Shown in pieces: positions 6,635 through 13,036 of a stretch of DNA of 15,602 nt (position 1 is the stretch's first letter; each line of letters begins with the position of its first letter). Source of the stretch: UMGS1908 sp045588795 (GTDB lineage Bacteria; Bacillota; Clostridia; Christensenellales; UBA1242); assembly GCA_045588795.1 (NCBI GenBank), contig JAZNEY010000006.1, positions 1-15,602 of the forward strand, written 5' to 3'. The notes beneath the pieces are model-generated. The model ran no database searches. It had not been told where the DNA came from and worked only from the letters and a program-made list of their open reading frames with translations. The position numbers were made by a program, and so were the translations under genes.

Positions 6635-7585
6635 TTATATTTGCATAAGATATGAAAATATAATTGCACTTAATTTTAGGCTGTCGTGCTTAAGAGTTCC
6701 ATCTTCATCGGTTAAAAGGTCTGCCTCAATTAAGTCATAGCCGGCTTTTTTAATATTATCGTGGTCGATTTTAACAAGTTCTTTTTGCTCTTCATTACGA
6801 TATTTTTCAATGTATTGGCTGTCAAAACTTCCTTTATTTGCAACAACAATGTCAATTGCGCCATCTTCAAGATATTTATTTATGGTTTTGATGTGGTCGT
6901 TAACGGTGTAACCATCAGATTCTCCCGGCTGAGTAAATGCATTGCATATATACATTACCTTTGCTTGTGAATTGATTATGGCATTTGATACTTCTTCGCA
7001 ACAAAGGTTTGGAAGCAAACTTGTAAGCAAACTGCCCGCACTTAGAATTATTAAGTCAGCACTTTTTATAGCACTAATTATTTCTGGGCATATATGAGGC
7101 TCTTCTTTGTAGAAAATTCGTTCATATTGTTTGTTTGCTTTTGTTATTTCTTCCTCGCCCTCTATAATTTCACCATCAATTGTTTTTCCGCATAGAGTCA
7201 AATAATCTTCAGACAAAGGCAAAACGGTGTGTTTTACGTGTAAAAGTTTAGAAATTTCTTTAATACTCTTTTTTAAAGACTTTGTTTCTTCTAAAAGACA
7301 GGTTAAAAGCAGGTTTCCGATAGCATGACCATTAAGGTCGCTTTTTGAGGAAAGCCTGTATTCCATAAAGGTTTTTATGTCATTTGGCAAAGTTGAAAGG
7401 TTAGTCAAAACCTTTCTTATGTCTCCTACCGCAGGAATTGCAAATTCTCTTCTTAGTTTTCCTGTGCTTGAACCATTGTCTGAAACGGTTACAACTGCGG
7501 TGATTTTAATTGGTAGTGATTTTAGTCCATTTAGTATGTTACTAAGACCAGTCCCGCCACCTAATATAACAACTTTTTTTTGCAT
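6635..7585 (-). CDS. yvcK: YvcK-family UDP-sugar-binding protein (gluconeogenesis/morphology factor)
   Basis: A 316-residue member of the CofD/YvcK family, matching the roughly 317 residues of the B. subtilis protein. Signatures are the N-terminal nucleotide-binding loop VVILGGGTGLS (5-15), SDNGSSTGKLRREF (35-48), PAVGDIRKVL (51-60), GHAIGNLLL and the downstream SAGSLLTSLLPNL and NAFTQPGESDGYT. Known YvcK proteins bind UDP-sugars such as UDP-GlcNAc, are needed for growth on gluconeogenic carbon sources and affect cell shape and peptidoglycan synthesis. CofD transferase activity is not expected without an F420 pathway. The ATG at 7585 has GAGG nine bases upstream. It lies 68 bases after a HAD phosphatase gene with no terminator between, so the two are probably co-transcribed. 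The usual neighbours (rapZ/yvcJ and whiA) are absent from the window. Confidence 0.93.
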   Translation of the reverse strand: MQKKVVILGGGTGLSNILNGLKSLPIKITAVVTVSDNGSSTGKLRREFAIPAVGDIRKVLTNLSTLPNDIKTFMEYRLSSKSDLNGHAIGNLLLTCLLEETKSLKKSIKEISKLLHVKHTVLPLSEDYLTLCGKTIDGEIIEGEEEITKANKQYERIFYKEEPHICPEIISAIKSADLIILSAGSLLTSLLPNLCCEEVSNAIINSQAKVMYICNAFTQPGESDGYTVNDHIKTINKYLEDGAIDIVVANKGSFDSQYIEKYRNEEQKELVKIDHDNIKKAGYDLIEADLLTDEDGTLKHDSLKLSAIIFSYLMQI

Positions 7586-7653
7586 AATAATTATCCTCGG
7601 CTATTTTTGTATTCGTTTTTTTAATGCTTAGAATTTAAAACATTATATGCTTT

Positions 7654-8301
7654 TTAACATTCGTTTGATTGTGTGTTTAATTCTATTTCTTTTAATGAAG
7701 TGTATTCTGGCAATTGAATGCCCTCTGGCATTGGCTTTGTTGCATATTTGTTTCCATCTCTTTTAATACGCACAATTGCATATGGTTTGTTTTCATATAA
7801 TCCTGCCAAATCTTTTGGGTTGTCATCAATAAATATGCCTTTTGTATAGTCTAAATCAAGTTGCCATTTTGGAGTGCTGGTTATAATGATGTTGTCAAAA
7901 AATGGTACGAGTCCAGACCCATAAACTTTTTGGATTTGATATTCAAGCCCATCTTGGGAAGTATATGTCAACATATATAATTTATTGCCCTTTTCTCTTG
8001 CACTCTTTAAAAAGTCCACAGAATCATTATAGACCAAATCTTTTCCATTGTTAATAGCGCCATTAACAGCAGATATTAAATCCTCTGCATTTAGACCATA
8101 TTGTATTGCAAAGTATTTGCAAAGTTCAAATATATTGTAAATACCATCTCTATTAAACAATTTTTTTTCTTCTAAATACATTTGTTCTGCGTTAAGTTTT
8201 GAGTTTTGGCGATTCATTTCTTTGGCTAATGCCTTTAACATTTTTTCAACAAGTCCGCTTGTATTGTATAGCGTGCTATCAAAATCTATATAGTAATTCA
8301 T
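7654..8301 (-). CDS. HAD-superfamily hydrolase
   Basis: The 215-residue protein carries the four HAD motifs. Motif I is IDFDSTLYN with nucleophile D6 and acid D8. Motif II is MLTYTS with T112 or T114. The motif III lysine is probably K145 (STPKWQ). Motif IV is GIFIDDNPKDL with D159 and D160. A helical cap of about 80 residues sits between motifs I and II, the C1 type. These enzymes are usually cytoplasmic phosphatases; the sequence gives no substrate. The start has GGAG close upstream, and a good minus-strand promoter precedes it. It is first in a likely two-gene unit with yvcK, and its product could act on a sugar phosphate or nucleotide connected to YvcK function, which is only a suggestion. 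Confidence 0.88.
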   Translation of the reverse strand: MNYYIDFDSTLYNTSGLVEKMLKALAKEMNRQNSKLNAEQMYLEEKKLFNRDGIYNIFELCKYFAIQYGLNAEDLISAVNGAINNGKDLVYNDSVDFLKSAREKGNKLYMLTYTSQDGLEYQIQKVYGSGLVPFFDNIIITSTPKWQLDLDYTKGIFIDDNPKDLAGLYENKPYAIVRIKRDGNKYATKPMPEGIQLPEYTSLKEIELNTQSNEC

Positions 8302-8330
8302 AATTCACTCCTTTATTTTCTTTTCTTTAC

Positions 8331-8359
8331 ATTATATCACTAATTTCTCTTAAAGTCCA
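8331..8359 (-). promoter_or_regulatory. Promoter of the HAD-yvcK unit
   Basis: Read on the minus strand, TGGACT (8354-8359) and TATAAT (8331-8336) are separated by 17 bases, with an extended -10 TGA just upstream of the TATAAT. The start would be near 8324, leaving a short leader containing the GGAG site. Confidence 0.72.
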
Positions 8360-8418
8360 CAGATTGGAAAATATTAATGACAGAAATATTAATTGTTATG
8401 AATAATTTCACTTTTGTC

Positions 8419-8447
8419 TTGAAATTTTGAACAATAAGTTGTAAAAT
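8419..8447 (+). promoter_or_regulatory. Promoter of the 238-residue hypothetical gene
   Basis: TTGAAA (8419-8424) and TAAAAT (8442-8447) with a 17-base spacer lie 27 bases before the start codon. It is arranged back to back with the HAD-yvcK promoter, with 59 bases between the two -35 boxes. That interval is A/T-rich and shows no clear operator. Confidence 0.65.
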
Positions 8448-8474
8448 AAATTTTGAAAAAAGGAGAGCATAATA

Positions 8475-9191
8475 ATGGTATTTCTAGAAGATATAATGGT
8501 TGATTTTGCGAAATCTAAAAACAAAGCGGTTATTGAAAAAAATTCATACATATCAGGAACTGGTAAAAGTGTAGTAACACTTGTGCTACTCGGAAATGAA
8601 ATTTGGCGATTTATTGGTGGGACAGAAGTGTTGGTTCGTGGTGTTGGAGTGAGGGGTGAGGAAAATTCAAGACCCGCAATGAGTTTTGCTAGAACTAGAG
8701 AGTGGAGAGAGTTTTGTATAGGTAAAGTTTATGGAATTCAAAGGGATACTTTAATAAAACAATTTATTGATGATGCGAGAATAGAGTTTTTGTCCAGAGT
8801 TGAAGATTTAACCGAAAGTGAAGAGTTATGTAAAAACATAGATAAACTGGGAGATGCAGAATTAAAGCATATCTTATTTTTAGAGGAAAAGAAGGTTGCG
8901 GGACATTTAGAAAAAAGCAAAACAGCATTTGACTTTGATACAATAAGGCAAGGTATATTAGTAAATCGAGCATATTATGGCAGAAATCTTAATCAGTGTA
9001 TGCAAAGATTACTTAAAAATGTTGCAATTGGTGTGAGTGAAGGCGGGGAAGAAGTTTATAATTTCACTCCAGTTCAATATAAACATTTTGAAAGACTGAA
9101 GGAAATAATGGAAACAATTGATTTTACTATGAGATATCAAATCTATCGCGCTGACCAAAGGGAAGTTGAAATACAACAAGCACAGCAATAA
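8475..9191 (+). CDS. Hypothetical 238-residue soluble protein
   Basis: I do not recognise this family. It is real by every local test: a promoter, AAGGAG nine bases before ATG 8475, 238 uninterrupted codons and a perfect terminator 19 bases after the stop. The product has no signal peptide or membrane segment. Residues 20-60 look like beta strands and include a GVGVRG turn. Residues 75-185 are charged and mostly helical (RTREWREF, IKQFIDDARIEFLSRVEDL, LKHILFLEEKKVAGHL). The tail is helical and glutamine-rich (VEIQQAQQ). Three or four cysteines are scattered without a CxxC pattern. SGTGKS at 27-32 is not a Walker A loop because the glycine five residues before the GK is missing. It stands alone between convergent and divergent housekeeping genes, so context gives no function. 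Confidence 0.8.
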   Translation: MVFLEDIMVDFAKSKNKAVIEKNSYISGTGKSVVTLVLLGNEIWRFIGGTEVLVRGVGVRGEENSRPAMSFARTREWREFCIGKVYGIQRDTLIKQFIDDARIEFLSRVEDLTESEELCKNIDKLGDAELKHILFLEEKKVAGHLEKSKTAFDFDTIRQGILVNRAYYGRNLNQCMQRLLKNVAIGVSEGGEEVYNFTPVQYKHFERLKEIMETIDFTMRYQIYRADQREVEIQQAQQ

Positions 9192-9209
9192 AATGAACAA
9201 AAAGGAGAA

Positions 9210-9240
9210 AGGAAGTCGAAAATTTCGACTTCCTGTTTTT
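9210..9240. terminator. Terminator after the hypothetical gene, possibly bidirectional
   Basis: AGGAAGTCG (9210-9218) pairs with CGACTTCCT (9226-9234); the AAAATTT loop can close further. GTTTTT follows on the plus strand. On the minus strand it is followed by TTTCTCCTTTTTG and lies 49 bases beyond the groEL stop, so it may also end the groESL transcript. Confidence 0.87.
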
Positions 9241-9282
9241 ATGAACTTTTAAAATGAGTCTATATAATTTGAATGAAAATTT

Positions 9283-10875
9283 TTAGTGTGTTTCTTCTTT
9301 TGTTGTGTCTGCTATTACACATTCAGTGGTTAAAAGTGTACCCGCGACACTTGTTGCGTTAATAATTGCCTCTTTTGTAACTTTAGTTGGGTCGATTATT
9401 CCACATTCAAACATATTAACAAATTTGTCGTTTTGTGCATCATATCCATAGTTGTCTTTGCAAATTTCTAGACATTTGCTAACAATTACACCGGAATCTT
9501 TTCCACAGTTCGCTGAGATTTGTTTTAGTGGGGAAGTGAGTGCGTTCAAAACAATTTCAGCACCTGTTTTTATATCTCCATCAAGCGTAAGAGTGAATGT
9601 CTTTAAGTCCTCGTAAACGGAAAGGAGTGCTATTCCGCCTCCTGCAACAATTCCATCAATGGTTGCAGATTTTGTGGCACTTAAGGCATCTTCAATTCTT
9701 AGTTTCTTTTCTTTCATTTCAAATTCGGTGGCACTGCCTACTTTTATAATGGCAACACCGCCAGAAAGTTTTGCAAGTCTTTCGCTTGCCTTTTCTTTTT
9801 CATATTCGGTTTCAAGCGTTTTGATTTGGTCTCTGATTTGGTTTTTTCGCCTTTCAATATCATTTTTTTCGCCACAGCCCTCAATTATTGTGGTGTATGC
9901 TTGGTCAACTATTACCTTTTTTGCACTTCCAAGTGCGCTAAGATTAGAACTAGCAAATGTCATTCCGGTTTCGCTCGAAATTATTGTTGCACCAGTTTGA
10001 ATTGCAATGTCTTGCATTAATTCTTTTCGCCTGTCGCCAAAGGCTGGGGATTTAACAGCGACACAATTCAATGTGCCTTTTATCTTATTTAAAACAAGTG
10101 ATGCAAGTGCTTCGCTTTCTATTTCGTCTGCAATTATTAAAAGTTTTCTGCCATCTTTTGCGATTGGCTCAATAATTGGCAAAATTTCATTTAAGTTTGA
10201 TATTTTTTTATCGGTCATCAAAATCAATGGGTTGTCTAATTCTGCGACCATCTTATTCATATCTGTTGACATATATGGGGATAAGTAACCCCTGTCAAAT
10301 TGAAAGCCTTGAACTACTTTTAGTTCGGTTGTTGTTCCTGTGCCTTCTTCTAGTGTTATTGCGCCATCTCTGCCGACAGCCTCCATTGCATCTGCGATAA
10401 GCTCGCCAATATTGCTATCTCCAGCAGAAATTGTACCAACTTGTTTGATTTCCTCTTTGCTTTCAATCGGTTTAGATATCTTAGAAAGAAACTCGGTTAC
10501 AAACTCTGTGGCTTTTGTCATTCCCTTTTTAAGTTCAATAGGGTTTGCTCCTGCTACGACATTTTTAATACCCTCTGTTATAAGGGCTTCTGCAAGAACT
10601 ACTGCTGTGGTTGTTCCATCACCAGCAAGTTCATTTGTTTTAATACTTACTTCTTTTATAACATCTGCACCAATGTTTTCAATTGGGTCATCAAGCTCGA
10701 CTTCTTTCGCAATTGTTACCCCATCATTTGTTGTAAGTGGATTTGCAAATTTTCTGCCAATAATTACATTTCTGCCTTTTGGTCCAAGTGTAACTTTTAC
10801 CGCTTTAGATAATTTTTTGATGCCAGATAAAATCTTGCTTCTGGCATCTTCTGAATATTCAATTTGTTTACTCAT
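9283..10875 (-). CDS. groL: Chaperonin GroEL, 60 kDa subunit
   Basis: A 530-residue Hsp60 that folds proteins in an ATP-driven double ring with GroES. ATP-site signatures are visible: TLGPKGRNV (29-37), TTNDGVTIAKE with D51, LAGDGTTTA with D86-G-T-T-T90, and D396 in RIEDALSAT, the position of the E. coli hydrolytic aspartate D398. The apical and intermediate signatures SPAFGDRRKELMQD and IDGIVAGGGIALL are intact. The C-terminus ends in VIADTTKEETH and lacks the flexible GGM-repeat tail of most bacterial GroELs, accounting for the slightly short length. Its start lies three bases after the groES stop, and its AAGGAG site (10882-10887) sits inside the end of groES, so translation is probably coupled. 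Confidence 0.98.
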   Translation of the reverse strand: MSKQIEYSEDARSKILSGIKKLSKAVKVTLGPKGRNVIIGRKFANPLTTNDGVTIAKEVELDDPIENIGADVIKEVSIKTNELAGDGTTTAVVLAEALITEGIKNVVAGANPIELKKGMTKATEFVTEFLSKISKPIESKEEIKQVGTISAGDSNIGELIADAMEAVGRDGAITLEEGTGTTTELKVVQGFQFDRGYLSPYMSTDMNKMVAELDNPLILMTDKKISNLNEILPIIEPIAKDGRKLLIIADEIESEALASLVLNKIKGTLNCVAVKSPAFGDRRKELMQDIAIQTGATIISSETGMTFASSNLSALGSAKKVIVDQAYTTIIEGCGEKNDIERRKNQIRDQIKTLETEYEKEKASERLAKLSGGVAIIKVGSATEFEMKEKKLRIEDALSATKSATIDGIVAGGGIALLSVYEDLKTFTLTLDGDIKTGAEIVLNALTSPLKQISANCGKDSGVIVSKCLEICKDNYGYDAQNDKFVNMFECGIIDPTKVTKEAIINATSVAGTLLTTECVIADTTKEETH

Positions 10876-10878
10876 AGA

Positions 10879-11181
10879 TTACTCCTTGTCATTTTTTATT
10901 ATTTTTGCAAGAATGTCGTTTTGTCGAATGATGATAACTTCTCTGTTTTCAAATTTGAAAACGCTTCCTGCGTATTTGCTGTAAAGGATAATGTCGTTTA
11001 CAGCAACTTGCATTTCAATCTGCTTTCCATCACTGTTAAAGCCATCACCAACAGCAATAACCTTTGCCATAAGGGGTTGTTCTTCGCTGGTCATTGGGAT
11101 TACAAGCCCTGCAACTGTTTGCGCTGGTTCCTCCTTGATCTTCTCCAAAACAACTCTGTCAAAAAGTGGTTGAATTTTCAT
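10879..11181 (-). CDS. groS: Co-chaperonin GroES, 10 kDa subunit
   Basis: A 100-residue GroES, the lid of the GroEL chamber. It has the beta-barrel start MKIQPLFDRVVLEKIKEE, the mobile loop with the hydrophobic GroEL-binding tripeptide (TVAGLVIP, about residues 22-29), AKVIAVGDG and VNDIILYSKYAG. It is slightly longer than the usual 94-97 residues. The ATG has GGAGG nine bases upstream (11191-11195 on the minus strand). It is first in the groES-groEL operon. No CIRCE operator, the usual HrcA site, is visible upstream. Confidence 0.97.
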   Translation of the reverse strand: MKIQPLFDRVVLEKIKEEPAQTVAGLVIPMTSEEQPLMAKVIAVGDGFNSDGKQIEMQVAVNDIILYSKYAGSVFKFENREVIIIRQNDILAKIIKNDKE

Positions 11182-11248
11182 TTTTTATTTCCTCCATTTA
11201 ATAAAATTAATCACAACAAATTTTAACTTTTCATAAAATATCTTGAAA

Positions 11249-11261
11249 GCTAAATTTTAGC
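11249..11261. repeat. Small palindrome in the groES leader/promoter region
   Basis: GCTAAA-T-TTTAGC is a perfect 13-base palindrome, 68 bases upstream of groES. On the minus strand it overlaps the -35 of a weaker alternative promoter (TTGCTA, 17 bases, TATTTT). It could be a small operator, but such A/T-rich palindromes also arise by chance. Confidence 0.35.
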
Positions 11262-11294
11262 AAAAAGTTTCTTTTGTTGTCGATTTCAAGGCAC

Positions 11295-11322
11295 ATTATA
11301 TTGATGATTTTTAAAAAATCAA
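11295..11322 (-). promoter_or_regulatory. Candidate promoter of groES-groEL
   Basis: On the minus strand a perfect TATAAT (11295-11300) has TTGATT (11317-11322) 16 bases upstream. The mRNA would start near 11288 and carry a leader of about 107 bases. A weaker promoter nearer the gene is also possible, so the choice is uncertain. Confidence 0.45.
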
Positions 11323-11329
11323 AAATTTG

Positions 11330-11359
11330 TGTCAAAAATGTTAAAAAAGTTTTTTGACA
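11330..11359. promoter_or_regulatory. Inverted repeat covering the lipoprotein -35 box
   Basis: TGTCAAAAA (11330-11338) and TTTTTGACA (11351-11359) are perfect 9-base inverted arms around a 12-base spacer. The right arm contains the TTGACA -35 box of the plus-strand promoter. The site lies between the divergent groES and lipoprotein genes and could bind a regulator acting on one or both. No protein can be named. Confidence 0.4.
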
Positions 11360-11382
11360 AGCGAAATTTTGTGTGTTATTAT
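11354..11382 (+). promoter_or_regulatory. Promoter of the small lipoprotein gene
   Basis: A perfect TTGACA (11354-11359) and TATTAT (11377-11382) have a 17-base spacer and an extended -10 TG at 11374-11375. The leader is short, ending in AGGAGG (11401-11406). Confidence 0.82.
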
Positions 11383-11413
11383 ATTTGTATAATAAATCTT
11401 AGGAGGAATCTTT

Positions 11414-11875
11414 ATGAAGAAATTTTTAAGCATTATGCTTGCAGTTGCCTTTATTATTCCTTGTGCTGTATTATTTACAGGCTGTGGAGTAAAGGGTACT
11501 TATGAAGTTGAAAGTGTAAGTATTGCAGGAGTTGATATTACCACAAGAGAAAGTTTTGAAGAAAAGTATGGCAAAGATTTTGATTATGAAAATGCGAACA
11601 TAATTGAAAAGGGAATTGCTGTTACTGCTGCAACAGTTTATTGCACAACAGTTGAATTAAAATCAGACGGCAAAGTTGTTTATGGCTTTGATGCTCCAAA
11701 GTGGTGGCCAAAAGATGAAAAGGTTGAGGAAGAAACAACTGAACTTACTTGGAAAACTGAAGAAGATGGCTCAATCGGCTTCTATATCGGTGAAACTAAG
11801 ACTGGCGACGCAGAATACAAAGATGGAAAAATCACCATTGGCGGAGTTGTATACAAAAAGGCTGGTTTATTCTAA
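11414..11875 (+). CDS. Small putative lipoprotein, lipocalin-like barrel
   Basis: A 153-residue exported protein. The signal peptide MKKFLSIMLAVAFIIPCAVLFTGC ends in a lipobox with lipid-acceptor C24 (FTGC; phenylalanine at -3 is less usual than leucine). The mature part, about 130 residues, starts GTYEVESVSIAGVDI and shows alternating strands with turns such as LKSDGKVVY, TEEDGSIGFYIG and YKDGKITIGGVVYKK. This pattern resembles small lipocalin-like domains common in Clostridia lipoproteins, but I cannot name a family with certainty. It would sit on the outer face of the cytoplasmic membrane. AGGAGG lies seven bases before the ATG. It is a single-gene unit with its own strong promoter and terminator, divergent from groES. 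Function unknown. Confidence 0.8.
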   Translation: MKKFLSIMLAVAFIIPCAVLFTGCGVKGTYEVESVSIAGVDITTRESFEEKYGKDFDYENANIIEKGIAVTAATVYCTTVELKSDGKVVYGFDAPKWWPKDEKVEEETTELTWKTEEDGSIGFYIGETKTGDAEYKDGKITIGGVVYKKAGLF

Positions 11876-11883
11876 AATGATTT

Positions 11884-11916
11884 AAAAGAACGCAAAATTT
11901 GCGTTCTTTTTTTGTT
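11884..11916 (+). terminator. Rho-independent terminator of the lipoprotein gene
   Basis: AAAAGAACGC (11884-11893) pairs perfectly with GCGTTCTTTT (11901-11910) around an AAAATTT loop, followed by a run of T. It lies eight bases after the stop codon. Confidence 0.93.
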
Positions 11917-11932
11917 TTTAATAGTTTTTTAG

Positions 11933-11962
11933 TTGGAGCAAATAATATTGTTATGTTAAAAT
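11933..11962 (+). promoter_or_regulatory. Candidate promoter of sepF
   Basis: TTGGAG (11933-11938) and TAAAAT (11957-11962) are 18 bases apart, with an extended -10 TG at 11954-11955. The -35 is a modest match. The leader would be about 33 bases. Confidence 0.55.
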
Positions 11963-12001
11963 AATGTTAACAATAGGATAAAAGGGAGCAGGGCTTATAT
12001 T

Positions 12002-12574
12002 ATGGGACTTTTTAATTGGATAATGAAAGGCATTGGCTTTGAAGATGAGGAAGAAGAGGTTGATGATTTTGAAGTTAGTGAAAGAGCAATCTCACGAAAA
12101 GAAAAGAAAGCAATGAAGAAGGATAAAAAGAGAAATAAGAAAAAATTTAAAGGTTATGATGATAGTTTTAACATTATGACAGATGGTCCCGTGCAAACTT
12201 TTTCAAATCCAAATTCTTTTGCTATGAACAGAGACCAATTTAACACCGTTAAGCCAGACCAGTATGACAGTATGGGGGCGACAGGTTACACACAAACATT
12301 CAATCCTTATGGCTCATATAACCAAAAGAATTTTGTGTTTTTTACCCCAAAGTGCTATGATGACATTAAAAAGTTGATTGAATATCTAAGACAGACAGAG
12401 CCATCTATTTTAAATCTTGATAATATTTCAGATGATGAGGCTCAAAGAATACTAGATTTCGTAAGCGGTGGGGTGTGTGCGCTTAACGGAAGCATACAAA
12501 GAATTAAGGGAAATATATTCCTAATCGCACCAGAGGGATTTAATATTAAAATAAGCAAAGAGCAACTTCAGTAA
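12002..12574 (+). CDS. sepF: Cell division protein SepF
   Basis: A 190-residue SepF, the cytoplasmic FtsZ-bundling protein that helps tether the Z-ring to the membrane in many Gram-positive bacteria. The N-terminal segment MGLFNWIMKGIGF is the expected amphipathic membrane-targeting helix. An acidic stretch (14-24) and a lysine-rich linker (32-50) follow, then a low-complexity linker rich in N, F, Y and Q. The conserved core is at about 110-190: FFTPKCYDDIKKLIEYLRQ, ILNLDNISDDEAQRILDFVSGG, and GSIQRIKGNIFLIAPEG. It is a single-gene unit here, outside the usual ylm/divIVA cluster. GGGAG at 11984-11988 lies 13 bases before the ATG, rather far; CAGGG (11989-11993) is nearer. The family is clear from the core. 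Confidence 0.93.
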   Translation: MGLFNWIMKGIGFEDEEEEVDDFEVSERAISRKEKKAMKKDKKRNKKKFKGYDDSFNIMTDGPVQTFSNPNSFAMNRDQFNTVKPDQYDSMGATGYTQTFNPYGSYNQKNFVFFTPKCYDDIKKLIEYLRQTEPSILNLDNISDDEAQRILDFVSGGVCALNGSIQRIKGNIFLIAPEGFNIKISKEQLQ

Positions 12575-12602
12575 TAAAATCCTAAAAGTAAGGAATAATT
12601 TG

Positions 12603-12631
12603 TTGATTTTTCAACTAGAATATAGTATTAT
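12603..12631 (+). promoter_or_regulatory. Promoter of the small membrane protein gene
   Basis: TTGATT (12603-12608) and TATTAT (12626-12631) are separated by 17 bases, 33 bases before the start codon. No terminator was found between sepF and this promoter, so readthrough from sepF is possible. Confidence 0.65.
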
Positions 12632-12664
12632 GTTAATATAAAATATATGTGGAGGGTTTATATA

Positions 12665-12898
12665 ATGGCAAAGAAAAAAGGCTCATCAAAAGACTATTTT
12701 GGACTAGGATATTTAGTAAGTGTTATTCTTGCAATTATTCCAGTTACATCTTGGATACTTGGAGCATTAACAAGATTCCAAGAAGGCAAAATTGTTGCGG
12801 GATTAATCAGATTAATCTTTGGTTGGAATATTGTTTGGATTTTAGACCTTGTATTTATGATTCTAAACAAGAAAATTTTCAGATTACTTAATATTTAA
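12665..12898 (+). CDS. Small membrane protein with two transmembrane helices
   Basis: The 77-residue product starts with a lysine-rich MAKKKGSSKD and has two hydrophobic segments: about 12-34 (YFGLGYLVSVILAIIPVTSWILGAL) and about 42-66 (KIVAGLIRLIFGWNIVWILDLVFMIL). A short polar turn, TRFQEG, separates them, and the tail KKIFRLLNI is basic. Both ends are probably cytoplasmic by the positive-inside rule. GGAGGG lies eight bases before the ATG at 12665. An upstream in-frame ATG at 12647 would place the ribosome binding site inside the gene and is rejected. It has its own promoter and terminator. I do not recognise the family; a role cannot be given. Confidence 0.8.
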   Translation: MAKKKGSSKDYFGLGYLVSVILAIIPVTSWILGALTRFQEGKIVAGLIRLIFGWNIVWILDLVFMILNKKIFRLLNI

Positions 12899-12912
12899 TC
12901 AAAAAACTAATT

Positions 12913-12946
12913 ATAACCACGGGTTTTGCCTGTGGTTATTTTTGTT
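12913..12946 (+). terminator. Rho-independent terminator of the small membrane protein gene
   Basis: ATAACCACGGG (12913-12923) pairs with CCTGTGGTTAT (12929-12939), including one G-U pair, around a TTTTG loop and followed by a T run. It lies 15 bases after the stop codon. Confidence 0.92.
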
Positions 12947-12973
12947 TATTTGTATTATTAAGTTAATTTATAC

Positions 12974-13002
12974 TTGAAAGTTAATAATAGTTGTGATAAA
13001 AT
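12974..13002 (+). promoter_or_regulatory. Promoter of leuS
   Basis: TTGAAA (12974-12979) and TAAAAT (12997-13002) are 17 bases apart, with an extended -10 TG at 12994-12995. The start would be near 13009, leaving a leader of about 28 bases, far too short for a T-box. Confidence 0.75.
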
Positions 13003-13036
13003 TTAGAATATCAAAATTTAAAAGGACAATAAAATT

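Noticed and set aside
8553..8570. SGTGKS in the orphan protein as a Walker A ATP-binding loop
   Set aside because: A P-loop needs GxxxxGK[ST]. The residue five before the GK glycine is tyrosine, and no Walker B-like segment follows.
9204..9222. AAGGAG followed by GGAAG as a start for a small gene after the orphan protein
   Set aside because: The purine stretch is the left arm and flank of the terminator hairpin, and no start codon with a useful frame follows at proper spacing.
10340..10984. Long plus-strand open frame of about 214 codons opposite groEL and the end of groES
   Set aside because: It is antisense to two certain genes, has no good ribosome binding site, and its product is a low-complexity S/A/I/F-rich string typical of a shadow frame.
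11884..11910. AAAATTT loops shared by the terminators at 9210 and 11884 as a repeat family
   Set aside because: The stems differ completely. The shared loop is simply the A/T centre of two perfect palindromes and is expected in A/T-rich DNA.
12647..12664. Upstream ATG for the small membrane protein
   Set aside because: The GGAGGG site lies inside this extension, correctly spaced for the ATG at 12665.
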